Origin: Lacticigenium naphthae DSM 19658
GTDB taxonomy: Bacteria > Bacillota > Bacilli > Lactobacillales > Carnobacteriaceae_A
DNA length: 64,000 nt
Assembly: GCF_000425865.1 (NCBI RefSeq)
Contig: NZ_AUEG01000006.1
Coordinates: 1 to 64,000 of the forward strand
Direction of reading: 5' to 3'
In this document: piece after piece, positions 28,358-37,275 of the stretch
How positions within the stretch are numbered: position 1 is the stretch's first letter
Layout: every line of letters begins with the position of its first letter
Program-made: the position numbers and the translations under genes
Notes under the pieces: generated by a model
What the model was told of the DNA's origin: nothing
The model's input: the letters and a program-made list of their open reading frames with translations, nothing else
Database searches by the model: none

Positions 28358-28406
28358 TTGAAATTTTATTTCGATATGTTACGATAGTTTAATGAAAGCG
28401 GTTTAT
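28358..28406 (+). promoter_or_regulatory. Promoter and weak cre-like site of RpiR gene
   Basis: TTGAAA-N16-TACGAT (28358-28385), followed by TGAAAGCGGTTTAT (28393-28406), 12 of 14 matches to the cre consensus. Confidence 0.4.
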
Positions 28407-28484
28407 TATTTTACAAAAAAATGTGTAAAAATAAATGAATATGCAAAATCTACGTAAATAAACGATAGTTCAGAGGAGAAAAAT

Positions 28485-29369
28485 ATGAATAATGTCCTGT
28501 TAACGATACGTGAGAAAGAATCCCGGTTACCGAAATCAGAAAGAAAGATTGCACAATTCATTTTAGGAAATGCGATGGATGTCATCAGTATGAATGCATC
28601 AACTTTAGCAAATAAAGCTGACAGCAGTGCGGCTGCGGTCATTAGATTCTGTCATTCGCTCGGATTAAAAGGATTTACCGACTTGAAATTACAACTTTCT
28701 GCCAATATGAGTGAGATCAGAGAAGACATTCATACAGACATCACGTATGGTGATCCGATTGAAATGGTGAAAAGGAAATTTTTGCTGAATACACAACACA
28801 CGTTTTATGAAACAAATGATGCATTAGATGAGGAAATACTTCAACAGATAAATGAAATCATACACGAGAGTCCGGTTATTTTTGTGTACGGATTGGGTTC
28901 TTCCTCTATTGCAGGTCAAGATTTGCAGCAGAAATTTTCACGTTTAGGAAAAATAGTGATGAGTTCAACGGACCAGCATTACTTAGCAGCGTCATTGAAA
29001 AGTGCGGACAAAAATGCGTTGTTTATAGCTATATCAAATACGGGAGAGAAAAAAGAGACTTTGGCCTTGGCTACTTTAGCAAAAAAAATGAAGGTAAAAG
29101 TTGTCTCTGTCACACATCTCACGGACAATCCTTTGGCAAACTTAGCTGATTATGCATTGAAAACGGCGCCCTCAAAAGAGGCACCACTGAGAAGTGGAGC
29201 AACATTGTCTGTCCTAATGCAACTGTATGCACTGGATATATTGTTTTTGACCTATGTCACTACCTATTATGAAGAGAGCTTTGAAGTCTTAGAAAAATCC
29301 AAAGATGCCCTAAGCGATTTTTATGCAATTATGGAAAGGACCCTAGGTAAAAATACAGTTTTATTTTAA
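28485..29369 (+). CDS. RpiR/MurR family regulator (orphan)
   Basis: A 294-residue regulator: N-terminal HTH_6 (residues about 1-75; LANKADSSAAAVIRFCHSLG is the HTH) and C-terminal SIS domain (about 120-260; VYGLGSSSIAGQDLQQK and FIAISNTGEKKETL bind the sugar phosphate). AGAGGAG precedes the ATG. Neighbours do not include sugar genes, so the target is unknown; downstream sequence is decayed and may once have held it. It is not closely similar to the regulator at 3866. Confidence 0.87.
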   Translation: MNNVLLTIREKESRLPKSERKIAQFILGNAMDVISMNASTLANKADSSAAAVIRFCHSLGLKGFTDLKLQLSANMSEIREDIHTDITYGDPIEMVKRKFLLNTQHTFYETNDALDEEILQQINEIIHESPVIFVYGLGSSSIAGQDLQQKFSRLGKIVMSSTDQHYLAASLKSADKNALFIAISNTGEKKETLALATLAKKMKVKVVSVTHLTDNPLANLADYALKTAPSKEAPLRSGATLSVLMQLYALDILFLTYVTTYYEESFEVLEKSKDALSDFYAIMERTLGKNTVLF

Positions 29370-29857
29370 TGAGACGTATTCTAAAAAATGGGACGAGACC
29401 TAAATTGTTTTTTGGGATAGAAGACAAATAACGATTGGGTGTGTAGTTGTCATTCGCTTGGGAAATGCTAGGCATACAGTCACGCTATGTAAAAAGGAAC
29501 TAAGACGTTGGGGCAGTGGAATCAATGTTGTTGCCTGTTTTGGACACACAAAGGGATACTGATTGAGGCTAAGGCGAAATTTTTAGGCATAGCAATGCGA
29601 CTGACAAATAGTTTGTGTGACGTAGCATAGACCATGAAGAAATCAAAAGAGTGTATTTACCGAATGAATTGCATGTTCAAGTTTCAGTTCAATCGATAGC
29701 AGTAGGAATAAAGAGAGGGATACCTAGCCTTATTCGTATGTGGGAACTATGACTCAAAGGGCAGAGAAGTCATACGAAGATTTTGCAGCAGGAGCCACTT
29801 CTTTGATTTCGGCGGTCGAATGATCAATTTAATATAAATTTAAAAAAGATGTGCTAC
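29370..29857. other. Long gene-free stretch, probably decayed
   Basis: Nearly 500 bp with broken frames on all strands. A GGGACGAG word near its start recalls the GGGACAAA ends of the MITE at 27364. I recognise no family in any frame. It could be remains of the RpiR target genes or of an insertion element. Confidence 0.4.
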
Positions 29858-29926
29858 TGTAAGCGTAAGCACTATTTAATGTAATCTATACAATAGAATA
29901 CCCTATTTGCAGAAGGGAGACCGCGA

Positions 29927-31135
29927 ATGAATAAAGTTTATATCGCTGGAGCGAAACGGACACCGATCGGATCATTTTTAGGTGCTTTGAAAGATGTTTC
30001 AGCTTCAGAATTGGGGAGCTATGCCATAAAAGGTGTACTCGAACAGAGTGGCATCGACCATAAAGATATCGATGAAGTTGTATTGGGAAATGTTTTGCCA
30101 GCCGGTCAAGGACAAGGTATTGCACGCCAGGCAGCTATTAAAGCCGGAATCGAGGTTGAAGTACCTGCTTATTCGTTAAATATGGTTTGCGGGAGTGGCT
30201 TGAAGACAGTCATGAATGCATATCTAGGCATCAAGTCTGGTGAGTACCATGCTATTATTGCTGGTGGAACTGAATCGATGAGTCAGGCGCCTTACCTTAT
30301 TCCAGGTAAAACAAGAACGGGACAGAAAATGGGTGGCTACAAGGTGGGCGATCACATGTTAGATGATGCCTTGACAGATGCATTTGACGGCTACCACATG
30401 GGCGTCACAGCTGAAAACATCGTCGAACGCTATGGTATTTCACGTGCAGTTCAAGATGCTTTTGCTATTACTTCTCAAAGGCGCGCGATCGAAGCGAAAG
30501 ATAATGGAGCCTTTGTGGATGAAATCGTGGCAGTTGAAACGAAAGAACGACATGGGTCTGTTACAGTGGATACAGACGAGTATCCCAATCGCAAAACGAC
30601 GGAAGAAAAATTAAGCAGCTTACGTTCCGCTTTCAAAAAAGATGGTTCGGTAACCGCCGGAAATTCTTCTGGAATAAACGATGGCGCTAGTGCCACTTTA
30701 GTGGTCGGCGAAGAATACCTTATTGAAAACAACTTATCTGCTTTAGTGGAAATCATTGCTATTGGTCAGGGCGGGGTAGATCCTTCTGTTATGGGGTTGG
30801 GTCCGACGCCCGCTATCAAACAAGCCGTCAAGCGTGCGGGCATTTCATTTGAGGACATTGATATCTTTGAGCTCAACGAAGCATTTGCTTCCCAAAGTTT
30901 AGGTGTGATTCAGGAATTGACTGAAGAGTTCGGTATCACAAAAGAATACATGCTTGAACGTACGAACGTGAATGGAGGTGCCATTGCCTTAGGCCATCCA
31001 GTCGGTGCGAGTGGAAACAGGATTTTAGTCACCCTTATTCATGCTCTGAAAAAACGTGGATTGACATACGGACTAGCCTCTCTCTGTATCGGCGGAGGAA
31101 TGGGCGCTGCGGTGTTGGTGAAAAACGTCGACTGA
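29927..31135 (+). CDS. Acetyl-CoA C-acetyltransferase (thiolase)
   Basis: A 402-residue biosynthetic thiolase joining two acetyl-CoA to acetoacetyl-CoA. Active-site Cys in NMVCGSGLKTV (about residue 88), His in GGAIALGHPVGASG (about 353), and second Cys in SLCIGGGMGAA (about 384). In Lactobacillales this feeds the mevalonate pathway, usually as part of a fused MvaE; a stand-alone thiolase could do the same or act in fatty-acid metabolism. AGAAGGGAG precedes the ATG. TGTAAGCGTAAGCA at 29858-29871 is a weak cre-like site. It has its own terminator. Confidence 0.92.
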   Translation: MNKVYIAGAKRTPIGSFLGALKDVSASELGSYAIKGVLEQSGIDHKDIDEVVLGNVLPAGQGQGIARQAAIKAGIEVEVPAYSLNMVCGSGLKTVMNAYLGIKSGEYHAIIAGGTESMSQAPYLIPGKTRTGQKMGGYKVGDHMLDDALTDAFDGYHMGVTAENIVERYGISRAVQDAFAITSQRRAIEAKDNGAFVDEIVAVETKERHGSVTVDTDEYPNRKTTEEKLSSLRSAFKKDGSVTAGNSSGINDGASATLVVGEEYLIENNLSALVEIIAIGQGGVDPSVMGLGPTPAIKQAVKRAGISFEDIDIFELNEAFASQSLGVIQELTEEFGITKEYMLERTNVNGGAIALGHPVGASGNRILVTLIHALKKRGLTYGLASLCIGGGMGAAVLVKNVD

Positions 31136-31172
31136 TCTCAGTTCAATCGATTGACTATATAAAATACTCTGT

Positions 31173-31206
31173 AACACTTCCAGACAGTTACTCTGGAAGT
31201 GTTTTC
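31173..31206 (+). terminator. Terminator of thiolase gene
   Basis: AACACTTCCAGA pairs with TCTGGAAGTGTT around a 7-nt loop, followed by TTCT. Confidence 0.85.
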
Positions 31207-31453
31207 TGTCGAAACGCACTCATTTTTTAAGAAAAAAGTATTTTCCGGTTAATATTTAATTGTGTAGAACCGATACATATTGTAGGGTCCATCAAATCAA
31301 AAGGGTATGAATCCAAAAATGTAAACGTGTTATCATGTTAATCAGTGAATTCTGTAGTATACTGAAGAGGATAGGCGGATTCGTATTTTGAGAAAGAAAA
31401 GAATAGTAAAAAAATATAAAATTCATAAAATTACGGCATGAAGGAGACAAAGT

Positions 31454-32059
31454 ATGAAAGTTAATCAGATCACTCAAGAAATTTTAATGGAAGAAGTAAA
31501 AGAGGAATGGATTTCATTATTCCTTAATACAGAAGACTGGGCAGGGATCCACCAACAAACGGTTTGTACATATTGCAATGCTTTTGGAAAAGAATTGAAC
31601 TTATCTAGCGAAAAATTGAAAGAATTACAAATCGCAGGATTGTTTCATGATATCGGTAAACTGGTCACTCCAAATGAAATGTTAAATAAACCGGCAGATT
31701 TGACCATTCAGGAGTTTCAAGAAATGAAAAAGCATACGGTACATGGCTACCATCTGTTACAAAAAAGTAAAGCTTATCGCCATTTAGCAGAAATCGTCCT
31801 GTATCATCATGAGAATTTTGATGGAACAGGCTATCCTGAGGGGTTAAAGGGTGAAAATATTCCGTTGTTTTCACGTATTTTATCCATTGTGGATTCCTAT
31901 GATGCAATGACAAGCGAGCGACCGTATTCTAAAGGGAAAACAAAAGTGGAAGCAATCGAGACGTTGCAGAAACAAGCAGGAAAACAATACGACGCCAAGC
32001 TAGTTACTCTGTTTATAAATAAAATATTGCCTACGATCGATTTGAATCGATCAGTATAA
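31454..32059 (+). CDS. HD-GYP domain protein
   Basis: A 201-residue protein that is essentially one HD-GYP domain: metal ligands in LFHDIGKLV (about residue 65), HTVHGYHLL, VLYHHENFDGTGYP (the GYP motif, about 118) and SIVDSYDAMTSERPY. HD-GYP enzymes hydrolyse cyclic di-GMP, but single-domain Firmicute members may act on other nucleotides. It lacks a sensor or REC domain. AAGGAG is 7 nt before the ATG, and TATACT at 31358 is a possible -10. In a motile strain with a large chemotaxis set it might influence motility (speculative). Confidence 0.85.
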   Translation: MKVNQITQEILMEEVKEEWISLFLNTEDWAGIHQQTVCTYCNAFGKELNLSSEKLKELQIAGLFHDIGKLVTPNEMLNKPADLTIQEFQEMKKHTVHGYHLLQKSKAYRHLAEIVLYHHENFDGTGYPEGLKGENIPLFSRILSIVDSYDAMTSERPYSKGKTKVEAIETLQKQAGKQYDAKLVTLFINKILPTIDLNRSV

Positions 32060-32066
32060 ATTATTT

Positions 32067-32117
32067 AAACGGACGCTGCGTGGCTAGACTTAAACTCTAG
32101 CCACGCAGCGTCCGTTT
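32067..32117. terminator. Bidirectional terminator, 22-bp perfect stem
   Basis: AAACGGACGCTGCGTGGC... pairs fully with its complement around a 7-nt loop between convergent genes. Confidence 0.93.
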
Positions 32118-32139
32118 TGTATTGAAATAGTATATGTGC

Positions 32140-32583
32140 TCATGGGGTGACTAATTTGGATAAGAATAGTTGGCGAAACTTCTTTTTGTCTTCTTTTGTT
32201 AATGGTTTTGGTCCTTTTGTTCGCTGGCCACTATTTCGTGCCAGAGCTGAAAAATGGCGTGTTTGCAGAAGCCCTTGGATATTTTCATCTGTATAAAGAA
32301 ACCCTTTGTGGTGTATAACGATCACTTTCTTGGGCAACAGAAGAGAGGCTAAGCCGTAATCTTGAGTAACAACTATATCTCCTGGTTTTACGAGGGCAAC
32401 GATTTTAAAATCTGCTGCATCGTTCCCTTTTTCTACGTAGATATGTTTCACATGCGAGGGTTCTATTGTCATAGAATAGTGATCTATACTAGATACGAGT
32501 ATAACGGAAATGCTTTTTTTTTCTGTTTCTTCTATTATGATATCTTTAACGGGACAAGCATCGGCGTCTACGATTACATTCAT
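32140..32583 (-). CDS. UPF0178 (YaiI/YqxD, DUF188) family protein
   Basis: A 147-residue protein with the family's N-terminal VDADACPVK and the inner QDYGLASLLL and RHFSALARNSGQRTKGPK motifs; a PIN-like fold is proposed for the family, so it may be a nuclease, but function is unproved. AAAGGAG lies 9 nt before the ATG. Full family length. Confidence 0.88.
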   Translation of the reverse strand: MNVIVDADACPVKDIIIEETEKKSISVILVSSIDHYSMTIEPSHVKHIYVEKGNDAADFKIVALVKPGDIVVTQDYGLASLLLPKKVIVIHHKGFLYTDENIQGLLQTRHFSALARNSGQRTKGPKPLTKEDKKKFRQLFLSKLVTP

Positions 32584-32764
32584 CCTGAAGAGCTCCTTTC
32601 TCTAATTCTTTTTCATTATAAAGGATAGAAAGAGTGATTGTATAGGCATTTTTTTGAAAACGTTTGCTAAAATGTGAGGGATATGAGATAATTATGAATA
32701 GAGGTTAATTATTTATTCATTAACTAGAATCCATTAACAAACTGGAGCAGAAGGGATGATGAAG

Positions 32765-33709
32765 ATGAAATTAGGTATGATTCGACCAACCTATCCAAAT
32801 GAAAAAAGGGTTGCGTTACTTCCTGAGCATGTGAAGGCTTTTGAGAATGAGCTCGTCGTAGAACATGGCTTTGGAGAGTACTTAGATATACCAGATGAAG
32901 CTTATGCAGCGGTAGGTTGTACATTAGCTAGTCGCGAGGAAGTATTTGCGTCGTGTGAGGCCATTTTTTCATTGAAATTGATCCAACCGCATGATTATTC
33001 GCTTTTACGTAAAGGGCAGATGATCGTAGGCTGGACTCATCCTGAAGTAAGTGGATTAGGATTTATGGAAGATGTCGGGTTTGAAAAAGAATTAATGATC
33101 GTTGATTTAGACAATATATGTCCTACTATACAATTGAACAAGAAAAAGATACAAATCCCGTGGATACCGATGAATTTTGTTCATCGAAATAGTTTCATTG
33201 CAGGATATGCAGCAACTCAGCACGCCTTTATGAGTTTCGGCAAGTTAGCAGACTCCAATCAGAATATAGCGATTTTAGGATCGGGGAATGTATCTCAAGG
33301 AGCTTTTTCGGCTGTAACCAAAATGGGAGCGAGTCAGGTCAGGATGTACTATCGCAAAACGATGAATCAATTAAAAGATGAATTAGATGAGGTAGACGTG
33401 CTGATCAATGGGATCGAACTTGATGCAAAACATGGTCACTTGGTAACGAAAGAGGAACTAGCGAAAATGAAACCCAATTCACTGATCATCGATGCGGCGG
33501 CAGATGCTGATCGTACAATCGAAGGAACGGATTATACGACCATAGATGATCCACTATACAAAAAAGATGGATTGTATTATTATTGTGTAGCTAATGCGCC
33601 AGCTGTTTTATACAGAGAAGCCAGTTATGCTATATCTAAATCTTTCAGCAAATGGGTTTATCAACACGATTTAAAAATGATGTACACATTAGCAAAAAAA
33701 ATAAAATAA
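32765..33709 (+). CDS. ceo: N5-(carboxyethyl)ornithine synthase-like, alanine dehydrogenase/PNT family
   Basis: A 314-residue protein matching the opening of lactococcal carboxyethylornithine synthase (KLGMIRPTYPNEKRVALLPEH) and carrying a NAD(P) Rossmann loop NIAILGSGNVSQGAF (about residue 170). The enzyme reductively joins pyruvate with the side-chain amino group of ornithine or lysine. It belongs to the alanine dehydrogenase/transhydrogenase family but is shorter than alanine dehydrogenase (about 370). Three ATGs (32756, 32759, 32765) are in frame; 32765 fits the family N-terminus and a GAAGGG site 9 nt away. Substrate should be checked. Confidence 0.8.
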   Translation: MKLGMIRPTYPNEKRVALLPEHVKAFENELVVEHGFGEYLDIPDEAYAAVGCTLASREEVFASCEAIFSLKLIQPHDYSLLRKGQMIVGWTHPEVSGLGFMEDVGFEKELMIVDLDNICPTIQLNKKKIQIPWIPMNFVHRNSFIAGYAATQHAFMSFGKLADSNQNIAILGSGNVSQGAFSAVTKMGASQVRMYYRKTMNQLKDELDEVDVLINGIELDAKHGHLVTKEELAKMKPNSLIIDAAADADRTIEGTDYTTIDDPLYKKDGLYYYCVANAPAVLYREASYAISKSFSKWVYQHDLKMMYTLAKKIK

Positions 33710-33747
33710 GCAGGAAACAAATACCTGTTTAACATAAAATGTAAATA

Positions 33748-33787
33748 AATAAAAAGTGTCTCCTATATAAGGGGACACTTTTTATTT
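33748..33787 (+). terminator. Terminator of ceo gene
   Basis: AATAAAAAGTGTC pairs with GACACTTTTTATT, with TCCT/AGGG inside. Confidence 0.9.
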
Positions 33788-33858
33788 TAGACAGGGAATC
33801 ACAAGAGTCAAACAAAAGTTTTGACTGATACGGACCACCCAAAGAAGAAGATTCAAAA

Positions 33859-34234
<376 letters not shown>

Positions 34235-34493
34235 AATGCAATTAGAATAAAATTAAATTAGGTCACGAAAGTATTTGCGCAAGAGTCACTTCTTGTAAGC
34301 TAGTGATTCAAAGAAAGGACATACATATTTACGAATGAGATGAAAAGGCCTGTATTTAAATAGGTTTTTTCAATTATTTTGAAATTTTCCTATCAGCCAT
34401 TCTTGATTTTCATATAGTGATATCAGCTCAAATTATAAACTTCTTTACTTTCGAATAAAAAATACGTTATAGTTTGAGTGGATACATTAGTAA
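34235..34493. other. Spacer ahead of araR1
   Basis: Contains a weak terminator-like dyad CCTgTATTTAAATAgG followed by T6 (about 34350-34370), and TATAGT (34469) as a possible -10 for araR1 with TTTACT 18 bp upstream. Nothing else is seen. Confidence 0.4.
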
Positions 34494-34508
34494 ATGGAGG
34501 ACGCTGCA

Positions 34509-35612
34509 ATGACTGAACCGAAATACTTATATATAAAAAAAGATATCAAAACTAAGATTGCAGAAGACACTTATCCTTTAAACACTAAAATACCATCGGA
34601 AGCTGAATTAAGGGCAGTCTATAAAGTAAGCAGGCATACAATTCGCCAAGCCATTTCAGAATTAGTGAACGATGGTCTATTAATCAAAAGGCAAGGATCT
34701 GGAACGTTTGTAAGTGAAACTGTTATATCATCGGGCAATATGGTTGAAAAGTCTAAGACAATAGGCGTGATAACGACCTATTTATCGAATTATATTTTCC
34801 CGTCAATTATTAGAGGTATTGAAAGCGAGCTGAGTAATGAAGGCTATTCGTTGATGCTTTCGAGTACACAAAATAATGTTGCAAATGAAAAAGAAAGTTT
34901 AGAGAAGATGTTGAATCAAAATGTAGATGGATTGATCATCGAGCCGACTAAGAGTAATCTGCTCAATCCCAATTTAAGTTATTACTTAAAAATAGCTGAA
35001 AGCAATATTCCAATTGTTATGCTACATGCAACTTATGAGGAGTTGAATGCTCCAGCAATAGCTCTTAATGATGTGAAAGCTGGAAAAATCGCCACAGAAC
35101 ATCTGATAGAACTAGGTCATAAGGATATAGCTATCATCACTAAAATGGATGATTTACAAGGGAAAAACCGATTAAAAGGATTTATTAGTGCTTTTTATGA
35201 TGCGAAATTATCTTTCAATGATGATTATATCATTGCCTACGATACGGAAAGCAAAGATGATTTGGGAACAAAATTAGGAAAATTATTAGAAAATATGTCC
35301 TCACCAACTGCTTTTGTTTGTTACAATGATCAGATTGCGATAAGCTTGATTCACGAAATCAATAAGTTAGGAAAAAGTGTACCGGAGGATTTTTCTGTTG
35401 TGAGCCATGATGACTCGCATTTGAGTCAAACATTACCTTCAGTGAAATTGACAACTGTGCAACATCCAAAAGAAAAATTGGGGAAAGCTGCAGCAAAATG
35501 GATCATTCAGGCTTTAGAGAATCCCGAATTCAATAAAAAATCTATCACATTTGAACCCTATTTGATTGTCCGTAACTCTACAAGAAAGTATAAAAGAGAT
35601 CAAACTAACTGA
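34509..35612 (+). CDS. araR: AraR-type arabinose repressor, copy 1
   Basis: A 367-residue regulator: N-terminal GntR winged helix (residues about 1-70; VSRHTIRQAISELVNDGLL) joined to a LacI/periplasmic-binding-like sugar domain (about 80-350; KTIGVITTYLSNYIFPSIIRG start, TTVQHPKEKLGKAAA end). This fusion is diagnostic of AraR, which represses arabinose genes until L-arabinose binds. ATG 34494 is rejected because it overlaps the GGAGG ribosome site; 34509 is well spaced. It is about three quarters identical to the second copy at 40184. Confidence 0.9.
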   Translation: MTEPKYLYIKKDIKTKIAEDTYPLNTKIPSEAELRAVYKVSRHTIRQAISELVNDGLLIKRQGSGTFVSETVISSGNMVEKSKTIGVITTYLSNYIFPSIIRGIESELSNEGYSLMLSSTQNNVANEKESLEKMLNQNVDGLIIEPTKSNLLNPNLSYYLKIAESNIPIVMLHATYEELNAPAIALNDVKAGKIATEHLIELGHKDIAIITKMDDLQGKNRLKGFISAFYDAKLSFNDDYIIAYDTESKDDLGTKLGKLLENMSSPTAFVCYNDQIAISLIHEINKLGKSVPEDFSVVSHDDSHLSQTLPSVKLTTVQHPKEKLGKAAAKWIIQALENPEFNKKSITFEPYLIVRNSTRKYKRDQTN

Positions 35613-35841
35613 GGAGGCAGTCCATAATCGGGTTGACTCTTCTTTTTTTGTTTCCTAAATTATTAAGAATTTTTATAAGCTTAGGATAGAAGATCATTTT
35701 AACGGAAATATAATTAATGCAGAGTATGGTAGCTCGCTCACAAATGAAGGATCAGCTAAACTTTGAAATGCTGCGTGTATGAGAAAAAGATAGAAATGAG
35801 TATGAATGAAATAAAGGTCATACATATAATTTGAGTAAAAT
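35613..35841. other. Spacer without a gene
   Basis: A short T-run after GGGTTGACTCTTC may end the araR1 transcript. No frame on either strand is credible. Confidence 0.4.
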
Positions 35842-35874
35842 AAAAAAAGTCTCCTGCAAAAGGAGACTTTTTTT
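35842..35874 (+). terminator. Terminator hairpin
   Basis: AAAAAAAGTCTCCT-GCAAA-AGGAGACTTTTTTT, symmetric and usable on both strands. Confidence 0.9.
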
Positions 35875-35977
35875 ATTGAATGGGATATTTTTCAAAATGA
35901 AAATGAAACATTTAGGCACTATGGACTGCTTTGATCAAGAATAGAGCCTATTTAGTTACACATAAAAATTCATACGT

Positions 35978-36024
35978 ACAAATATAAAAATACACTTGAC
36001 TCGTCCGTATAAAAGCGTTATCAT
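35978..36024 (+). promoter_or_regulatory. Arabinose transporter promoter with AraR and CcpA sites
   Basis: TTGACT (35996-36001), a 17-bp spacer and TATCAT (36019-36024). ATTCATACGTACAAAT (35978-35993) is very close to the AraR operator ATTTGTACGTACAAAT, and a weaker half-match ACTCGTCCGTATAAAA lies in the spacer. TAAAAGCGTTATCA (36010-36023), 13 of 14 to cre, covers the -10. The layout gives arabinose induction plus glucose repression. Confidence 0.82.
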
Positions 36025-36106
36025 TTAGATGAATTCAAAAGTTACATAGCAAAGGAGGGGGCATTTTTTTCGGCAAGTATACAAAATAGAAAAGGAGATG
36101 TTTGTT

Positions 36107-37210
36107 TTGTCAAAAATGAAAAAAATATTTTCCGTAGTTTCAAGTTTAACAGTCCTATTAACTCTAGGTGCATGTAGTAGCGATGCAGAATCAAGCGAAT
36201 CAGGTGAAGCAAGTGATGAAAGTAAGGGGACTGTTGGTATTGCTATGCCTACACAATCTGCAGAGCGTTGGATAGCAGATGGAAATAATATGGTAGAACA
36301 ATTAGAAGAGAAGGGTTATGAAACAATTCTTCAATATGGTGAAGATGATGTTCAAAACCAAGTTTCACAAATTGAAAATATGATAACTCGTGGCATCGAT
36401 TATCTTGTAATCGCTTCAATTGATGGTTCAGCACTAACAAATGTTTTAGAAATGGCAGATGCTGAAGATATCGACGTTATTGCTTATGATCGTTTGATGA
36501 TGAATAGTGATTATGTAGATTACTATGTAACTTTCGATAACTTTGGTGTAGGTGTTTTAGGTGGAGAATATATTGAAGAAGAATTAAATCTAGCTGAAGG
36601 TGATGGTCCTTTCAATATTGAAATGTTTGGTGGATCACCAGATGATAACAATGCTGTAATCAATTACGATGGATATATGTCCGTATTCCAAGAATACATT
36701 GACAACGGACAATTGGTTATCCCTAGTGGACAAACAGAATTCAATCAAATTGCAACTTTGAGATGGGATGCTGCTACTGCCCAAGAAAGAATGGATAACT
36801 TATTAAGTGCACAATATACAGATAAAGTATTAGATGCAGTCTATTCACCTTACGATCCTATTAGTTTAAGTATTATTGCTTCATTGAAAGGTATCGGATA
36901 TGGTTCAGACGATAAACCTTTACCAGTTATAACAGGACAAGATGCAACTACTCCTAGTGTGAAATCAGTAATTGCTGGGGAACAAGATTCGACAATTTTC
37001 AAAGATACGCGTTTATTGGGAAATTCAACTGTCATGGTAATTGAAGCTTTAGAAAATGGAGAAGAGCCTGAAGTAGACGATACTGAAACATATGACAATG
37101 GAAATATTATCGTTCCTACTATTTTACAAGAACCTGTAATAGTTGATCAATCAAATTATCAAGAAATTTTAATTGATAGCGGTTACTACTCAGAAGAAGA
37201 TTTGAAATAA
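36107..37210 (+). CDS. chvE: Sugar ABC transporter substrate-binding lipoprotein (ChvE-like)
   Basis: A 367-residue lipoprotein: signal MKKIFSVVSSLTVLLTLGAC with lipobox LGAC, a Ser/Glu-rich linker, then a type I periplasmic-binding fold (GTVGIAMPTQSAERWIADG onward; YDRLMM and GQDATTPSV are sugar-contact regions of the ChvE/GguAB group). It captures a monosaccharide at the cell surface; the ara context points to L-arabinose, possibly also xylose or galactose. ATG 36098 touches the AAAGGAG site, so TTG 36107 (9 nt away) is the likely start; ATG 36116 is the alternative. An intercistronic hairpin follows. Confidence 0.9.
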   Translation: MSKMKKIFSVVSSLTVLLTLGACSSDAESSESGEASDESKGTVGIAMPTQSAERWIADGNNMVEQLEEKGYETILQYGEDDVQNQVSQIENMITRGIDYLVIASIDGSALTNVLEMADAEDIDVIAYDRLMMNSDYVDYYVTFDNFGVGVLGGEYIEEELNLAEGDGPFNIEMFGGSPDDNNAVINYDGYMSVFQEYIDNGQLVIPSGQTEFNQIATLRWDAATAQERMDNLLSAQYTDKVLDAVYSPYDPISLSIIASLKGIGYGSDDKPLPVITGQDATTPSVKSVIAGEQDSTIFKDTRLLGNSTVMVIEALENGEEPEVDDTETYDNGNIIVPTILQEPVIVDQSNYQEILIDSGYYSEEDLK

Positions 37211-37218
37211 AAAATGGT

Positions 37219-37255
37219 AAGGCTACCTGTTCTTACAAAAATGGGTAGCCTTTTT
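37219..37255 (+). terminator. Intercistronic hairpin after the binding-protein gene
   Basis: AAGGCTACC pairs with GGTAGCCTT, followed by T5. It would let the binding protein be made in excess over the permease parts. Confidence 0.85.
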
Positions 37256-37275
37256 CTAGAAATGGAGTGAGGGAT

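Noticed and set aside
29370-29857. Insertion-sequence remnant
   Set aside because: The decayed look invites this call, but no transposase motif or inverted ends could be read in any frame, so it is listed only as gene-free sequence.
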